From Rhodopseudomonas pentothenatexigens (GTDB lineage: Bacteria > Pseudomonadota > Alphaproteobacteria > Rhizobiales > Xanthobacteraceae), in contig NZ_UFQQ01000007.1 in the NCBI RefSeq assembly GCF_900218015.1, positions 1-64,000 of the forward strand: 64,000 bases of DNA. The letters are read 5' to 3'. Of the stretch, positions 48,053-57,280 are shown in pieces (within the stretch, counting starts at the first letter, position 1; every line of letters starts with the position of its first letter). The translations under genes were made by a program, and so were the position numbers. The notes under the pieces were generated by a model. That model saw nothing but the letters and a program-made list of their open reading frames with translations, did not search any database and was not told the origin of the DNA.

Positions 48053-49648
48053 CTATTGCCAGTTTCGGAGATCGATCGTCCCGTCGACTTCGGCGTAGTT
48101 GGTTGCCTGGTTGCGATAGTCTGCGAGGTTGTCGAGGTCGTCCGCGGTGACGCCCCGGATGACCAGATGGTCGCCGCGTCGCCAGAAGCGGTCGGTCGGG
48201 AACGCGACCTTGTCCTCGCCAAATCCCAGGAAGCCGCCGTCGGTGATCACCACATAGTTGCGGCCCGTGCTGTTGCGGACCACGGCGTCGACTTCACCGA
48301 CATCCTCGCCGCGCACGTTCAACACCTGCATTCCCTCCAACGTGCTGACTGCGACCGGATGCCGTTGCGCACGGTCCGTCGCTCCGGCGGAGCCTTCGGT
48401 CTGCCCGCTCGGAGAGGCGGCGAGCCTGCGGCCGGCGTTATCGCGTTCCTCACTGGTCGCCTCGCCGCGCGCAGTCTGCTGCGAGGTGTTCGACCGAGAG
48501 GCCGACCGGCTCTGCTCGTCCGTCATCGCGCGGTCACGTCCGGTGTCTTCCTGGTCGGTGGCTCGTCCTTGACCGGCAGCCATCCGCTCGACCCGGACCT
48601 TCGGTTGCCCTTCAGCCCGGTTGATGACGACCCGCGGATCTTCGCGTTCGTAACGCACCGAGGGCTGGCCCTGTGCGCGTTGGACGTCCACTCTGGCCTG
48701 CTGACGCTGGATATTGACGTCCGCCTGGTCGCGCTCGACCTGGACCTGGGCCTGCTGGTCGGAACGCTGCAGGCGTACCTGAGGCTGCTGTTGCTGCACC
48801 TGCACCTCTGGCTGAGCCTGACTGACGTCGACCTGCGGAGCAGGCATGCGGAGCGTGATTTCAGGCTGCGGGATGTCGATCCTGACCGTGGGCTGCGGCT
48901 GCCGCACGATGATCTCTGGCCGGGACTGATCGACCGAGACGTTAGGGCGAGCCTGGCGAACCGTGACTTGCGGCGAGCCCTGTTCGATCCGGACCTGGGG
49001 CGGGGTGCGCTGAATCTGGACCTGAGCGCCGGTGCCGGACCGCCGGTCCGCCGACATGTTGGGGAACATCTCGTCTCGGATTTCGAGGATCGATTGCTGA
49101 TGCTCGCGCAGGGTCGGCAGGGTCTGCTGAGCGAACTGCAGCAGCGGGCCCTGAGCGCCGGAATCGACGAAGCGCTGGAACAGATCGACCGCACGTTGGT
49201 GCGCCTCGATCTGCATCCGGACGTAAGTGCGATCGAACCGCTTTCCGTCCATGCGCTGCAACCGGTTGATCTTGCGCTGGTGCTTGGTGTCCAGCCGATC
49301 CTGCACGGACAGGTCGGCCCCCTGCGTCTGCTGCGCTGCCTGCTTCATCCGGTCGGCTGCCTTGCCGTGATCGTTCACCATCCGGCGTGCGAATTGTTGC
49401 AGGCGTCCGTTGTCACTCTTGTCCTGCACCAACCGACTGGATTCGATCTCGAACATGTTGGAGACGGCGGCCTGGTCGAGGAAATCCTGCGGACGGACCG
49501 ACGACTGCTGCCGATCGGCATCGTTGGTCGAACGGGTCTCGGCGGCCGGGTTGCCTGTGTTTGTATTTCGTTGTTGCTGTGCCCAGCTATGAACCGGTAC
49601 CAGCGCGCTGGTCGCAAGTGCAACGGCCGCTATCAGATACAATCTCAT
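48053..49648 (-). CDS. Exported DUF4142 / nonapeptide-repeat / PRC-barrel protein
   Basis: A 531-aa protein. Residues 1-23 are a signal peptide (ending HSWA-Q). Residues 53-195 are a DUF4142 helical domain with the AVSNMFEIESSRLV and FARRMVNDHGKAAD motifs. Residues 217-291 repeat P-x-[VI]-x-[VL] every nine residues, and a looser form continues to about 355; a Ser/Arg-rich linker follows. The C-terminal 100 residues are a PRC barrel (LNVRGEDVGEVDAVVRN ... VITDGGFLGFGEDKVAFP). The start has a perfect AAGGAGGTGA site. Probably a stress- or envelope-related periplasmic protein. Confidence 0.8.
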   Translation of the reverse strand: MRLYLIAAVALATSALVPVHSWAQQQRNTNTGNPAAETRSTNDADRQQSSVRPQDFLDQAAVSNMFEIESSRLVQDKSDNGRLQQFARRMVNDHGKAADRMKQAAQQTQGADLSVQDRLDTKHQRKINRLQRMDGKRFDRTYVRMQIEAHQRAVDLFQRFVDSGAQGPLLQFAQQTLPTLREHQQSILEIRDEMFPNMSADRRSGTGAQVQIQRTPPQVRIEQGSPQVTVRQARPNVSVDQSRPEIIVRQPQPTVRIDIPQPEITLRMPAPQVDVSQAQPEVQVQQQQPQVRLQRSDQQAQVQVERDQADVNIQRQQARVDVQRAQGQPSVRYEREDPRVVINRAEGQPKVRVERMAAGQGRATDQEDTGRDRAMTDEQSRSASRSNTSQQTARGEATSEERDNAGRRLAASPSGQTEGSAGATDRAQRHPVAVSTLEGMQVLNVRGEDVGEVDAVVRNSTGRNYVVITDGGFLGFGEDKVAFPTDRFWRRGDHLVIRGVTADDLDNLADYRNQATNYAEVDGTIDLRNWQ

Positions 49649-50051
49649 CGCTCACCTCCTTGTTTGTTGCAGAAGAACAAGACGGAGCTGCACGCAGCTT
49701 GGCTGCGTCAGGTCGGCCGCCTTACCCCGCAAATCGTCTCCGCGAACACCGTTCCTGTGCGGGGTCGCGACAATTTGGACGATTAGTTTCGGACGCGGCG
49801 GCTGCTGACCGAAATCGGGCGTGGCCGGTGGCTCAGGTTTCGACGCGCGCTGCCGAAGACCGACATCGGTTCAAGTAGTTCTTTGGATCCGCGTGTTCGT
49901 CCGGTGCCGCGCCATCGCGCACCGGTTGACCGGCCGGTCGATCGAGCCGTGTTCCCCGCCGGATCGGGACGAGCGTTCAGCGTCCGCTACCGTGCGATGG
50001 AGGACTGCGGCCAGCACAACGGCTGCCGCCGGCGGCGATTAGCAACTGCGG
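49649..50051. other. Intergenic region upstream of the DUF4142/PRC gene
   Basis: About 400 bp with no supported gene. It holds the strong ribosome site of the minus-strand gene at its left end and probably its promoter. I see no repeat family or convincing operator here. Confidence 0.45.
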
Positions 50052-51803
50052 TTACAGCTTGTAGGCGGTGCGGAAGCCGCCCCAGTGGCGACCGCGGACC
50101 CGCACCGGCACGTCGATCTCGCGCATCATCACGGTCTGGCCGCCGCCCATGTCGCGGGCGTAGCTCTGGATCAGGAACGAGCGGGTATTGCGACCGGCCG
50201 CGAGTCCGGCCGGATCGTTGAAGATCCGGCGATTGCGTGAGTTGGCGGTGTTGAAGGTGACGTCGCCTGGCCGCTGCGGCTGCGAGTACAGTTTGTTGTG
50301 CACCGGCAGATAGCCGTTGCGGTCGATCATCACGCAGAACGCCATCCGCGGATCCTTGGCCAGGAACGCTTCCTGGAACGGCGGTAGTGCACGGTCGGCC
50401 CAATCGAGATATTGCGTGCGGTACTGCTTCGGATCGGTGCCGGGGATCTCCGCGTAACTCTCGTCGAACATCTGCTCCATCGTCAGCGCGCCCGACGCGA
50501 TGCCGCGTTCGAAGATCTTGGCCAGTTCGTGCCCGGCTTCGATCGCGCGGGTGACGAATTCGGTGTTTTCGTCGCGGATCGCCCACAGCCGGTCCTCGAT
50601 CCGCTCCTGCAGGCCGGCGTCGGGTGCGACGAACCGCGCCACGACGCCGGCCTTGCCGTGCTCGGCGATCCGAACGCGGCAGGCTCCGATATCCTGCAAC
50701 TCGGCGGAGAGCTGCTGGCCCGTCACCAGAGCGGCGGCGGCCGGGCCGCTGATCAGCACGCCGTCCATCGAGATTTCGTACACCGGGGCGGCGACCCTGC
50801 CGCGCTGGGTGTCGAGCTCGATCTGCAGGTGGCACGGCAGCTTCTCGCGCCGCCGTGCGTCCTCGCGGTCGCCGAGCTTGAGCAGGACCGCGGTTCTGGC
50901 TCGCAGCTTCTCGGCGAAATTGGTGACGTTCTGGCCGGCGCGCGCGACCTCGTCGCCGTGCTGTTCGGCCTCGCGGGTGGCGCTGTCGATCTCTGCGGCG
51001 CTGTCGCCGACCGAGGCGATGAAGGTCGATGCCGAGGTCGCATTGTCGGCGATGTCGCCTGTGGTGGCATTCTGTTCGGCCACCGCGCCGTTGACGTTGT
51101 CGAACACCGGCCGGATCGCCGCGATCGCGCTGGTGATGCGGTGGACGGCATCGGCCGAACTGGAGGCGTCGCGCTGCAGCGCGTCGATCTTACGCTTGAT
51201 CTCCTCGGTGGCCTCCTGGGTCTGCACCGCCAGCGCCTTCACTTCGGTCGCCACCACGGCGAAGCCTCGCCCCGCCGCGCCGGCGCGGGCCGCCTCGATC
51301 GTCGAGTTCAGCGCCAGCAGCGTGGTCTGCCGGGCGATCTGGGAGATCAGATTGACGACGTTGCCGATCGCCGCGGAGGAGTCGCGCAGCCGCTCGACAT
51401 TGGCGGTCGCCTCGTCCGCTGCGGCGCTGGCGTCGTCGGCGAGCTGCGAGGCCTGACGGACCTGGGCGCCGATGCCATGAGCCGAATGGGTGAACTTGTC
51501 GGCAGCCTGGGAAAACGAGCTGGCGGTCGCCTGCGCGGCGCTGGTCCGGCCCGTCAGAGCGTCGGTGCGCTCGCGGATCGTATGCAGCGTGGCGGTGGTG
51601 GATTGCACGCCGGTCGTCACCGAATGGGCGGCACGCTCGAGCTGGCGAATCAGCGAGCCGAGCTCGAGTTCCAATAGCTCCAGCATCTCGCGGGCCGAAT
51701 CGGCCTCAATGGCGGCGGACTCCGTTCCGGCCGGCGCCGCTATGGCGACGTCCGGCGCCGGCGCCGGGTCCGGCAGCCGCTTGCGAAATAGGCCGAGGGC
51801 CAT
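50052..51803 (-). CDS. Cytosolic methyl-accepting chemotaxis protein with PilZ domain
   Basis: A 583-aa chemoreceptor without any membrane segment. Residues 36-310 are a coiled-coil MCP signalling domain whose hairpin tip (QIARQTTLLALNSTIEAARAGAAGRGFAVVA, residues about 155-185) binds CheA/CheW. Residues 315-395 look like a PilZ domain (ARRREKLPCHLQIEL and EISMDGVLISGP), the c-di-GMP-binding fold. Residues 400-583 form a C-terminal sensory-like domain (FCVMIDRNGYLPVHNKLYSQ). GGGAGG precedes ATG 51803. It should link c-di-GMP or a cytosolic cue to taxis. Confidence 0.85.
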   Translation of the reverse strand: MALGLFRKRLPDPAPAPDVAIAAPAGTESAAIEADSAREMLELLELELGSLIRQLERAAHSVTTGVQSTTATLHTIRERTDALTGRTSAAQATASSFSQAADKFTHSAHGIGAQVRQASQLADDASAAADEATANVERLRDSSAAIGNVVNLISQIARQTTLLALNSTIEAARAGAAGRGFAVVATEVKALAVQTQEATEEIKRKIDALQRDASSSADAVHRITSAIAAIRPVFDNVNGAVAEQNATTGDIADNATSASTFIASVGDSAAEIDSATREAEQHGDEVARAGQNVTNFAEKLRARTAVLLKLGDREDARRREKLPCHLQIELDTQRGRVAAPVYEISMDGVLISGPAAAALVTGQQLSAELQDIGACRVRIAEHGKAGVVARFVAPDAGLQERIEDRLWAIRDENTEFVTRAIEAGHELAKIFERGIASGALTMEQMFDESYAEIPGTDPKQYRTQYLDWADRALPPFQEAFLAKDPRMAFCVMIDRNGYLPVHNKLYSQPQRPGDVTFNTANSRNRRIFNDPAGLAAGRNTRSFLIQSYARDMGGGQTVMMREIDVPVRVRGRHWGGFRTAYKL

Positions 51804-52000
51804 GGTTCCTCCCGCAGAACTAGAATCTGGCCGGCTACTCTCGCGTTCCCTCGTGAAGTTACGGTTAAATTTTCTTTTGGTGGAATTACGGGTATTGCGC
51901 CGGATCAACGCGGCAAGTCTTTGATTTTGGCGGGTGTGCCGCTTATAACCCCGCGCCGCAGCCCGAAATTCAATCTGGATCGACCCGCGAGAGAGAGCGC

Positions 52001-52747
52001 ATGGCCGGACATTCGCAATTCAAGAACATCATGCACCGCAAGGGCCGGCAGGACGCGCAGCGGTCCAAGCTGTTCAGCAAGCTCGCCCGCGAAATCACGG
52101 TGGCGGCCAAGCTCGGCACGCCGGACCCGGCGATGAACCCGCGGCTGCGGGCCGCGGTGCTGGCGGCACGCGCGGAAAACATGCCGAAAGATAATATCGA
52201 GCGCGCCATCAAGAAGGCGATCGGCGGCGACTCTGAGAACTACGACGAGATCCGCTACGAGGGTTATGGCCCCGGCGGCGTCGCGGTGATCGTCGAGGCG
52301 CTGACCGACAACCGCAACCGCGCTGCGTCCGACATCCGCTCGTTCTTCACCAAGTCGGGCGGCAATCTCGGCGAAACCGGCTCGGTGTCGTTCATGTTCG
52401 ACCGCACCGGCATCATCGAATACGACGCCGACAAGGCTAGCGCCGACGACATGCTCGAGGCGGCGATCGAAGCCGGCGCCGACGACGTGGTCTCGTCCGA
52501 GGCCGGCCACGAGATCTATGCCTCGCAGGAGACTTTCCGCGACGTCGCCAAGGCGCTGGAAGCCAAGTTCGGCGAAGCCCGCAAAGCCGCGGTGATCTGG
52601 AAGCCGCAGAACACCATCGCGGTCGACGACGAGACCGGCGAGAAGCTGTTCAAGCTGATGGACAACCTCAACGACCACGACGACGTCCAGAACGTCTACG
52701 CCAATTTCGAGGTCTCGGACGCCCTGATTGCGAAGATGGCGGGGTGA
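52001..52747 (+). CDS. yebC: YebC/PmpR-family protein
   Basis: A 248-aa YebC-family protein ([28 protein letters not shown]). Members act as transcription regulators or help ribosomes through polyproline stretches. It lies just before ruvC in many proteobacteria, as here, but a repeat and 274 bp separate them. Confidence 0.93.
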   Translation: MAGHSQFKNIMHRKGRQDAQRSKLFSKLAREITVAAKLGTPDPAMNPRLRAAVLAARAENMPKDNIERAIKKAIGGDSENYDEIRYEGYGPGGVAVIVEALTDNRNRAASDIRSFFTKSGGNLGETGSVSFMFDRTGIIEYDADKASADDMLEAAIEAGADDVVSSEAGHEIYASQETFRDVAKALEAKFGEARKAAVIWKPQNTIAVDDETGEKLFKLMDNLNDHDDVQNVYANFEVSDALIAKMAG

Positions 52748-52800
52748 GGCTGCCATCTGAGACTTGCTTTGGCGGGGTGCGTTCGCCCCAAATTCTCCCG

Positions 52801-52922
52801 TCATCGCCCGGCTCGACCGGGCGACCTAGTATCCCAGTGCGTTGCTGATAGAGCGGGGCCGTCGCTGCGGCCAAATGCCAGTGCTTCTGGAATACTGGAT
52901 CCCCGCCTGCGCGGGGATGACG
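52801..52922. repeat. Interspersed repeat, two-hairpin type (copy 2)
   Basis: Begins TCATCGCCCGGCTCGACCGG, contains CTAGTATCCCAG and ends with TACTGGATCCCCGCCTGCG and the complementary arm. It matches the 46861-46953 copy at both ends, with about 30 bp more in the middle. Confidence 0.75.
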
Positions 52923-53021
52923 GCTGAGAGTGGGGCTGTGGCAGTGCCTCACGCTGGGGACGGCGTTTCCCCCGTCCCCGTTTCTGTTTCGTTCACGTCT
53001 ATCTGGCGTTATCACTGCGCC

Positions 53022-53543
53022 ATGAGCCAGCCGCCGATTCGCAGCGTCCGCATTCTCGGGATCGACCCCGGCCTCCGCCGCACCGGCTGGGGGGTGGTCG
53101 AGAGCGAGGGCAATCGACTGGTCTATGTCGCCTGCGGCTCGGTCGAGCCGAAGGACACGCTGCCGCTGGCCGAGCGGCTGCTGGCGATCCACGATGGGCT
53201 GACCAAGGTGCTGGCCGAACACGCGCCGGCCGAGGCCGCGGTCGAGCAGACCTTCGTCAACAAGGACGGCGCCGCTACGCTGAAGCTCGGCCAGGCGAGG
53301 GGCGTGGCGATGCTGGTGCCGGCGATGCACGGCCTGCTGGTCGCCGAATACGCGCCCAACCTCGTCAAGAAGACGGTGGTGGGCGCCGGCCACGCCGACA
53401 AGACCCAGATCCAGATGATGCTGAAGATCCTGCTGCCCAAGGCGGAGCCGAACAGTGCCGACGCCGCCGACGCGCTGGCGATCGCCATCACCCACGCCCA
53501 CCACCGCGTCGCCGCGCAGCGGCTGAAGGCGGTGGGGGCATGA
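53022..53543 (+). CDS. ruvC: Holliday junction resolvase RuvC
   Basis: A 173-aa endonuclease that cuts Holliday junctions in recombination and fork repair. [16 protein letters not shown] carries the first catalytic Asp; the conserved glutamates ([11 protein letters not shown]) and the final [13 protein letters not shown] Asp are intact. ATG 53022 gives the normal N terminus. Confidence 0.95.
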   Translation: MSQPPIRSVRILGIDPGLRRTGWGVVESEGNRLVYVACGSVEPKDTLPLAERLLAIHDGLTKVLAEHAPAEAAVEQTFVNKDGAATLKLGQARGVAMLVPAMHGLLVAEYAPNLVKKTVVGAGHADKTQIQMMLKILLPKAEPNSADAADALAIAITHAHHRVAAQRLKAVGA

Positions 53544-53594
53544 GGATGTTTGCTTGTGTAAGAGGGGCGCAGCCTCTCCCCGCTTGCAGCCCGC

Positions 53595-53834
53595 CCCCTC
53601 TCCCGCTTGCGGCAGAGGGCTGGGGTGAGGGCGACGCCGGCACCGTGCTCGGGGACCCCCACCCCCGGCCCCTCCCCGCAAGGGGGAGGGGAGAAGGGCA
53701 CAGCGCGCTCCCTCTCCCGCTTGCGGGAGAGGGTTGGGGTGAGGGCGACGCAAGCACAGTGCCTGTGAACGACGCGGGCACCGTGCTCGGGGCCCCCCAC
53801 CCCCGGCCCCTCCCCGCAAGGGGGAGGGGGGAAG
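53595..53834. repeat. Two copies of a two-hairpin GC-rich repeat between ruvC and ruvA
   Basis: Each unit has a first hairpin (CCTCTCCCGCTTGCGG with its complement), a spacer TTGGGGTGAGGGCGACG, and a second hairpin (CCCCTCCCCGCAAGGGGG). Unit 1 is about 53595-53693, unit 2 about 53710-53831. The same unit recurs before ruvB. The stretch from 53544 to 53859 holds no gene. Confidence 0.8.
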
Positions 53835-53859
53835 AGGCGACGTGCCGCGGAGCCGCGCC

Positions 53860-54477
53860 ATGATCGGCAAACTCAAGGGAGTCATCGACAGCTATGGCGA
53901 GGACTATGTGATCCTCGACGTCCACGGCGTCGGCTATCAGGTGCACTGCGCCAGCCGCACTCTGCAGGCGCTGCCATCGCCGGGCGAGGCGGCGGTGCTG
54001 TCGATTGAGACCTATGTGCGCGAGGACCAGATCAAGCTGTTCGGCTTCCGCACCGACACCGAGCGCGAGTGGTTCCGGCTGCTGCAGACGGTGCAGAGCG
54101 TCGGCGCCAAGGTGGCGCTGGCGGTGCTGTCGACGCTGCCGCCGCACGACCTCGCCAACGCCATCGCGCTGCGCGACAAGGCCGCGGTGGCGCGCACGCC
54201 CGGCGTCGGGCCGAAGGTCGCCGAGCGCATCGTGTCGGAATTGAAAGACAAGGTGCCGGCGCTCGGCAACGTCGATCCGGCTGTCGTGCATCTGTCCGGC
54301 GCGATCGACGACAACACCGCGCCGCGCGCTGTCGCGGATGCGATCTCCGCACTGGTCAATCTCGGCTACGGCCAGCCGCAGGCGGCCGCGGCCGTCGCCG
54401 CCGCCTCGCGCGCCGCCGGCGAAGATGCGGCGACCGCGCAACTGATCAAGCTCGGCCTGAAGGAGCTGTCGAAGTGA
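53860..54477 (+). CDS. ruvA: Holliday junction branch migration subunit RuvA
   Basis: A 205-aa DNA-binding subunit that holds the four-way junction for Ruv[29 protein letters not shown] starts the OB domain; two helix-hairpin-helix motifs ([14 protein letters not shown] and [16 protein letters not shown]) and the C-terminal UBA-like RuvB-binding domain follow. Its stop overlaps the next start as GTGA. Confidence 0.95.
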   Translation: MIGKLKGVIDSYGEDYVILDVHGVGYQVHCASRTLQALPSPGEAAVLSIETYVREDQIKLFGFRTDTEREWFRLLQTVQSVGAKVALAVLSTLPPHDLANAIALRDKAAVARTPGVGPKVAERIVSELKDKVPALGNVDPAVVHLSGAIDDNTAPRAVADAISALVNLGYGQPQAAAAVAAASRAAGEDAATAQLIKLGLKELSK

Positions 54478-54899
54478 GTATCACCGACACCGACCGCGCG
54501 CTGATCGATGCCGCGATCGAAGCGATCACCAAACGCTACCGCAACGACTGGCAGGAGGTCGGTGCCGCGCTGCTGACGCGCACCGGCCGACGCTACGTCG
54601 CGGTCAATCTCGACGCCTATCTGGGCCGGATGGCGGTGTGCGCCGAGGCGGTCGCGCTCGGCCAGGTGATCATGGAATTGGGCGACGCCGGTATCGACAC
54701 CATCGTGGCGGTGCGCCACCCCAAGCCGCACGACACCGACCGCACCGTCCGCGTCGTCTCCCCCTGCGGCGCCTGCCGCGAACTGATCTGGGACTACGAC
54801 CGCAATGCGCGGGTGTTAGTGCCCGGCCCGGACGGCGTTGAAGCGGTCGGCATCAGTGAGCTGCTGCCAAACAAATACAGCCGGGAGCGGGTGTTGTGA
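54474..54899 (+). CDS. Cytidine-deaminase-like protein
   Basis: A 141-aa zinc deaminase-fold protein. The zinc motif appears as VCAEAVALG and, 70 residues later, [11 protein letters not shown], so Cys, Glu and two further cysteines are in place. It is closest to small cytidine or blasticidin-S deaminase-like proteins. GTG 54474 overlaps the ruvA stop, so it is translated with ruvA. Its presence inside the ruv cluster is unusual. Confidence 0.8.
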   Translation: MSITDTDRALIDAAIEAITKRYRNDWQEVGAALLTRTGRRYVAVNLDAYLGRMAVCAEAVALGQVIMELGDAGIDTIVAVRHPKPHDTDRTVRVVSPCGACRELIWDYDRNARVLVPGPDGVEAVGISELLPNKYSRERVL

Positions 54900-54945
54900 G
54901 CGCAGCGCTGATGTTAGCCGCTGCGCCCGCTCCCCGCACGGCCCG

Positions 54946-55044
54946 CTCCCTCTCTCGCCTGCGGGAGAGGGCTGGGGTGAGGGCGACGCGGGCACAGTGC
55001 TCGGGGACCCCCACCCCCGACCCCTCCCCGCAAGGGGGAGGGGA
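54946..55044. repeat. Two-hairpin GC-rich repeat before ruvB
   Basis: Third copy of the unit found between ruvC and ruvA (TCCCTCTCTCGCCTGCGGGA ... GGGTGAGGGCGACG ... CCCCTCCCCGCAAGGGGG). It fills most of the gap between the deaminase gene and ruvB. Confidence 0.8.
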
Positions 55045-55079
55045 GCGCTCAGTGCTCGGCGCCATGGTACACTCCGCCA

Positions 55080-56120
55080 ATGACTGACCCCCGCCTCGTC
55101 ACCCCCGAGCGCCGCGGCGATGATCTCGGCGATGCGGCGCTGCGGCCGCAGAATCTGTCCGAGTTCGTCGGCCAGCAGCAGGCGCGCGCCAATCTGCAGG
55201 TGTTCATCGACGCGGCGAGGAAGCGCAAGGAAGCGCTCGACCACGTGCTGTTCGTCGGTCCCCCTGGACTCGGCAAGACCACGCTGGCGCAGATCGTCGC
55301 GCGCGAGCTCGGCGTCGGGTTCCGCGCCACGTCCGGGCCTGTCATCGCCAAGGCCGGCGATCTCGCCGCGCTGCTGACCAATCTGGAAGAACGCGACGTG
55401 CTGTTCATCGACGAGATCCACCGCCTCAGCCCGTCGGTCGAGGAGGTGCTGTATCCGGCGATGGAGGACTTTCAGCTCGACCTGATCATCGGCGAGGGCC
55501 CGGCGGCGCGCTCGGTGAAGATCGACCTGTCGAAGTTCACGCTGGTCGGCGCCACCACGCGGGCGGGCCTGCTGACCAATCCGCTGCGCGACCGTTTCGG
55601 CATTCCGGTGCGGTTGAATTTCTACACCATCGACGAGCTGGAGAGCATCGTGCGCCGCGGCGCCCGCGTGCTTGGCACGCCGATCACCGACGACGGCGCC
55701 AACGAGATCGCTCGCCGTGCCCGCGGCACGCCGCGCATCGCCGGCCGGCTGCTGCGCCGGGTGCGCGACTTCGCCTCGGCGGCCGATGCCGAAGCGATCG
55801 ACCGCGCCATCGCCGATCATGCGCTCGGCGCGCTGGAAGTCGACAGCGCCGGGCTCGATGCGATGGACCGGCGCTACCTCACCACCATCGCGCTGAACTA
55901 TGGCGGCGGCCCGGTCGGCGTCGAGACCATGGCCGCGGCGTTGTCGGAGCCGCGCGACGCCATCGAGGACATCATCGAGCCGTATCTGATCCAGTGCGGC
56001 TATCTGCAGCGCACCCCGCGCGGCCGCCTGCTCACCGACCACGCCTTCCGTCACCTCGGCCTCGCCGCCCCATCACGCGATCCGGCGCAGTTCGGGCTGT
56101 TCGGCGGGGAGGAGGAATAA
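55080..56120 (+). CDS. ruvB: Holliday junction branch migration helicase RuvB
   Basis: A 346-aa AAA+ motor that drives branch migration with RuvA. Walker A is [14 protein letters not shown], Walker [11 protein letters not shown], sensor 1 [11 protein letters not shown], and the winged-helix C-terminal domain ends [12 protein letters not shown]. The first codons sit directly after the repeat, so its ribosome site is poor. Confidence 0.96.
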   Translation: MTDPRLVTPERRGDDLGDAALRPQNLSEFVGQQQARANLQVFIDAARKRKEALDHVLFVGPPGLGKTTLAQIVARELGVGFRATSGPVIAKAGDLAALLTNLEERDVLFIDEIHRLSPSVEEVLYPAMEDFQLDLIIGEGPAARSVKIDLSKFTLVGATTRAGLLTNPLRDRFGIPVRLNFYTIDELESIVRRGARVLGTPITDDGANEIARRARGTPRIAGRLLRRVRDFASAADAEAIDRAIADHALGALEVDSAGLDAMDRRYLTTIALNYGGGPVGVETMAAALSEPRDAIEDIIEPYLIQCGYLQRTPRGRLLTDHAFRHLGLAAPSRDPAQFGLFGGEEE

Positions 56121-56133
56121 AGGCGCCATAGAA

Positions 56134-56167
56134 ATCGGCATCAGATGATGCTATATTTGATGCCGAT
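56134..56167. promoter_or_regulatory. VapBC operator palindrome
   Basis: A perfect 10-bp inverted repeat, ATCGGCATCA at 56134-56143 and TGATGCCGAT at 56158-56167, with a 14-bp AT-rich spacer. It ends 11 bp before the antitoxin start, where the VapB-VapC complex would bind to repress its own operon. Confidence 0.7.
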
Positions 56168-56178
56168 GGAGGAGCCTC

Positions 56179-56385
56179 ATGAGGACGACGATTGCCATCG
56201 ACGATGAGTTGTTTGCGAAAGCTCAGAAATTCGCAGGCCTCGACGAAAAGTCCGCGGTGATCAAGACGGCGCTGCAGGCCTATGTCGAACGTGAAGCAGC
56301 GAGGCGACTTGCGCGCATGGGTGGGTCGATGCCCGATGCCAAGGCGCCCCCGCGTCGGCGCTCACCCAAATTCACCAACGACTGA
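56179..56385 (+). CDS. vapB: VapB-family antitoxin
   Basis: A 68-aa protein with the ribbon-helix-helix start MRTTIAIDDELFAKAQKFAGL and a toxin-wrapping C-terminal tail. Its stop shares a base with the toxin start (TGATG). It neutralises VapC and represses the operon through the palindrome just upstream. Confidence 0.88.
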   Translation: MRTTIAIDDELFAKAQKFAGLDEKSAVIKTALQAYVEREAARRLARMGGSMPDAKAPPRRRSPKFTND

Positions 56386-56753
56386 TGCTCCTGGTCGACA
56401 CATCGATCTGGATCGACCATTTCCGCAAGGGAGACTCGACGCTCAGCGCCGCTCTTGGTCGGGAAGAGGTCCTGGTCCATGCTTTTGTTCTGGGCGAGTT
56501 AGCGCTGGGCCATAACGTTCAATTTGAGACGATCGCGGCCGACCTTTCGGACCTTCCTCAAGCGACGATTGCGGTGCCTGGTGAGGTACTGCGGCTCATT
56601 TCGCGCGCCGAGCTGGGCGGCTCGGGAATCGGCTACGTGGATGCACATCTAGTCGCTTCGACGCTGCTGACGCCTGAGGCGCAGCTATGGACGCGCGATA
56701 AGAGATTAAAAGCGGTGGCCGATCGACTATCGATCTCCGCCCAAGTGGAGTGA
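56385..56753 (+). CDS. vapC: VapC-family PIN-domain toxin
   Basis: A 122-aa PIN-domain ribonuclease. The acidic active-site residues are visible: DTSIWIDHF near the start, GELALG, YVDAHLVAS and WTRDKRL. VapC toxins cut tRNA or rRNA to stall growth. The pair lies between ruvB and ybgC. Confidence 0.9.
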   Translation: MLLVDTSIWIDHFRKGDSTLSAALGREEVLVHAFVLGELALGHNVQFETIAADLSDLPQATIAVPGEVLRLISRAELGGSGIGYVDAHLVASTLLTPEAQLWTRDKRLKAVADRLSISAQVE

Positions 56754-56757
56754 CGAG

Positions 56758-57204
56758 TTGTCCCACCCCCTCGACGGCGCCATCATCGATGGCGCGCATC
56801 ATATGCAGGTCCGGGTCTATTACGAAGACACCGACTTCTCCGGCATCGTCTATCACGCCAATTATCTACGCTTCATGGAGCGCGGACGGACCAATTATCT
56901 GCGGCTGCTCGGGGCGGCGCAGAGCGAGTTGTTCGCGGAGGCGGAGAGCGAGACGCCGGGCTTCGCTTTCGTGGTGCGGGCGATGCAGCTCGACTTTCTT
57001 AAATCCGCCAAGATGGACGATCTGCTGGAGGTGATCACCCGGCCGGTCGAGGTTCGCGGCGCCTCGATTACCATGCAGCAGCAGATCAAGCGTGGCGATC
57101 TGGTGCTGATGGAGGCCAAGGTCAAAGTTGCGTTCGTGTCGGGCGGCCGCGCCAAGCCCATTCCGGCCCCGCTTCGCGTGGCGATGAAGGCCGACGTCGC
57201 CTGA
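56758..57204 (+). CDS. ybgC: YbgC-type acyl-CoA thioesterase
   Basis: A 148-aa hot-dog-fold thioesterase (VYYEDTDFSGIVYHANYLRFMERGR carries the catalytic Asp). YbgC hydrolyses short or medium acyl-CoAs and usually heads the tol-pal operon. Here the next gene is a metallophosphoesterase, so tolQ does not follow. TTG 56758 is the likely start, just after vapC. Confidence 0.88.
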   Translation: MSHPLDGAIIDGAHHMQVRVYYEDTDFSGIVYHANYLRFMERGRTNYLRLLGAAQSELFAEAESETPGFAFVVRAMQLDFLKSAKMDDLLEVITRPVEVRGASITMQQQIKRGDLVLMEAKVKVAFVSGGRAKPIPAPLRVAMKADVA

Positions 57205-57280
57205 TCCTGCGCGCCCGACCAAGATCGAGGCGTTCGAGCCGGATAGAATTGCTGTCATCATTCGATGCGATTTGACCGGG

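Noticed and set aside
53595-55044. CRISPR-like repetition in the ruv cluster
   Set aside because: The repeated units are long palindromic elements of about 100 bp at irregular spacing, not short direct repeats with unique spacers.
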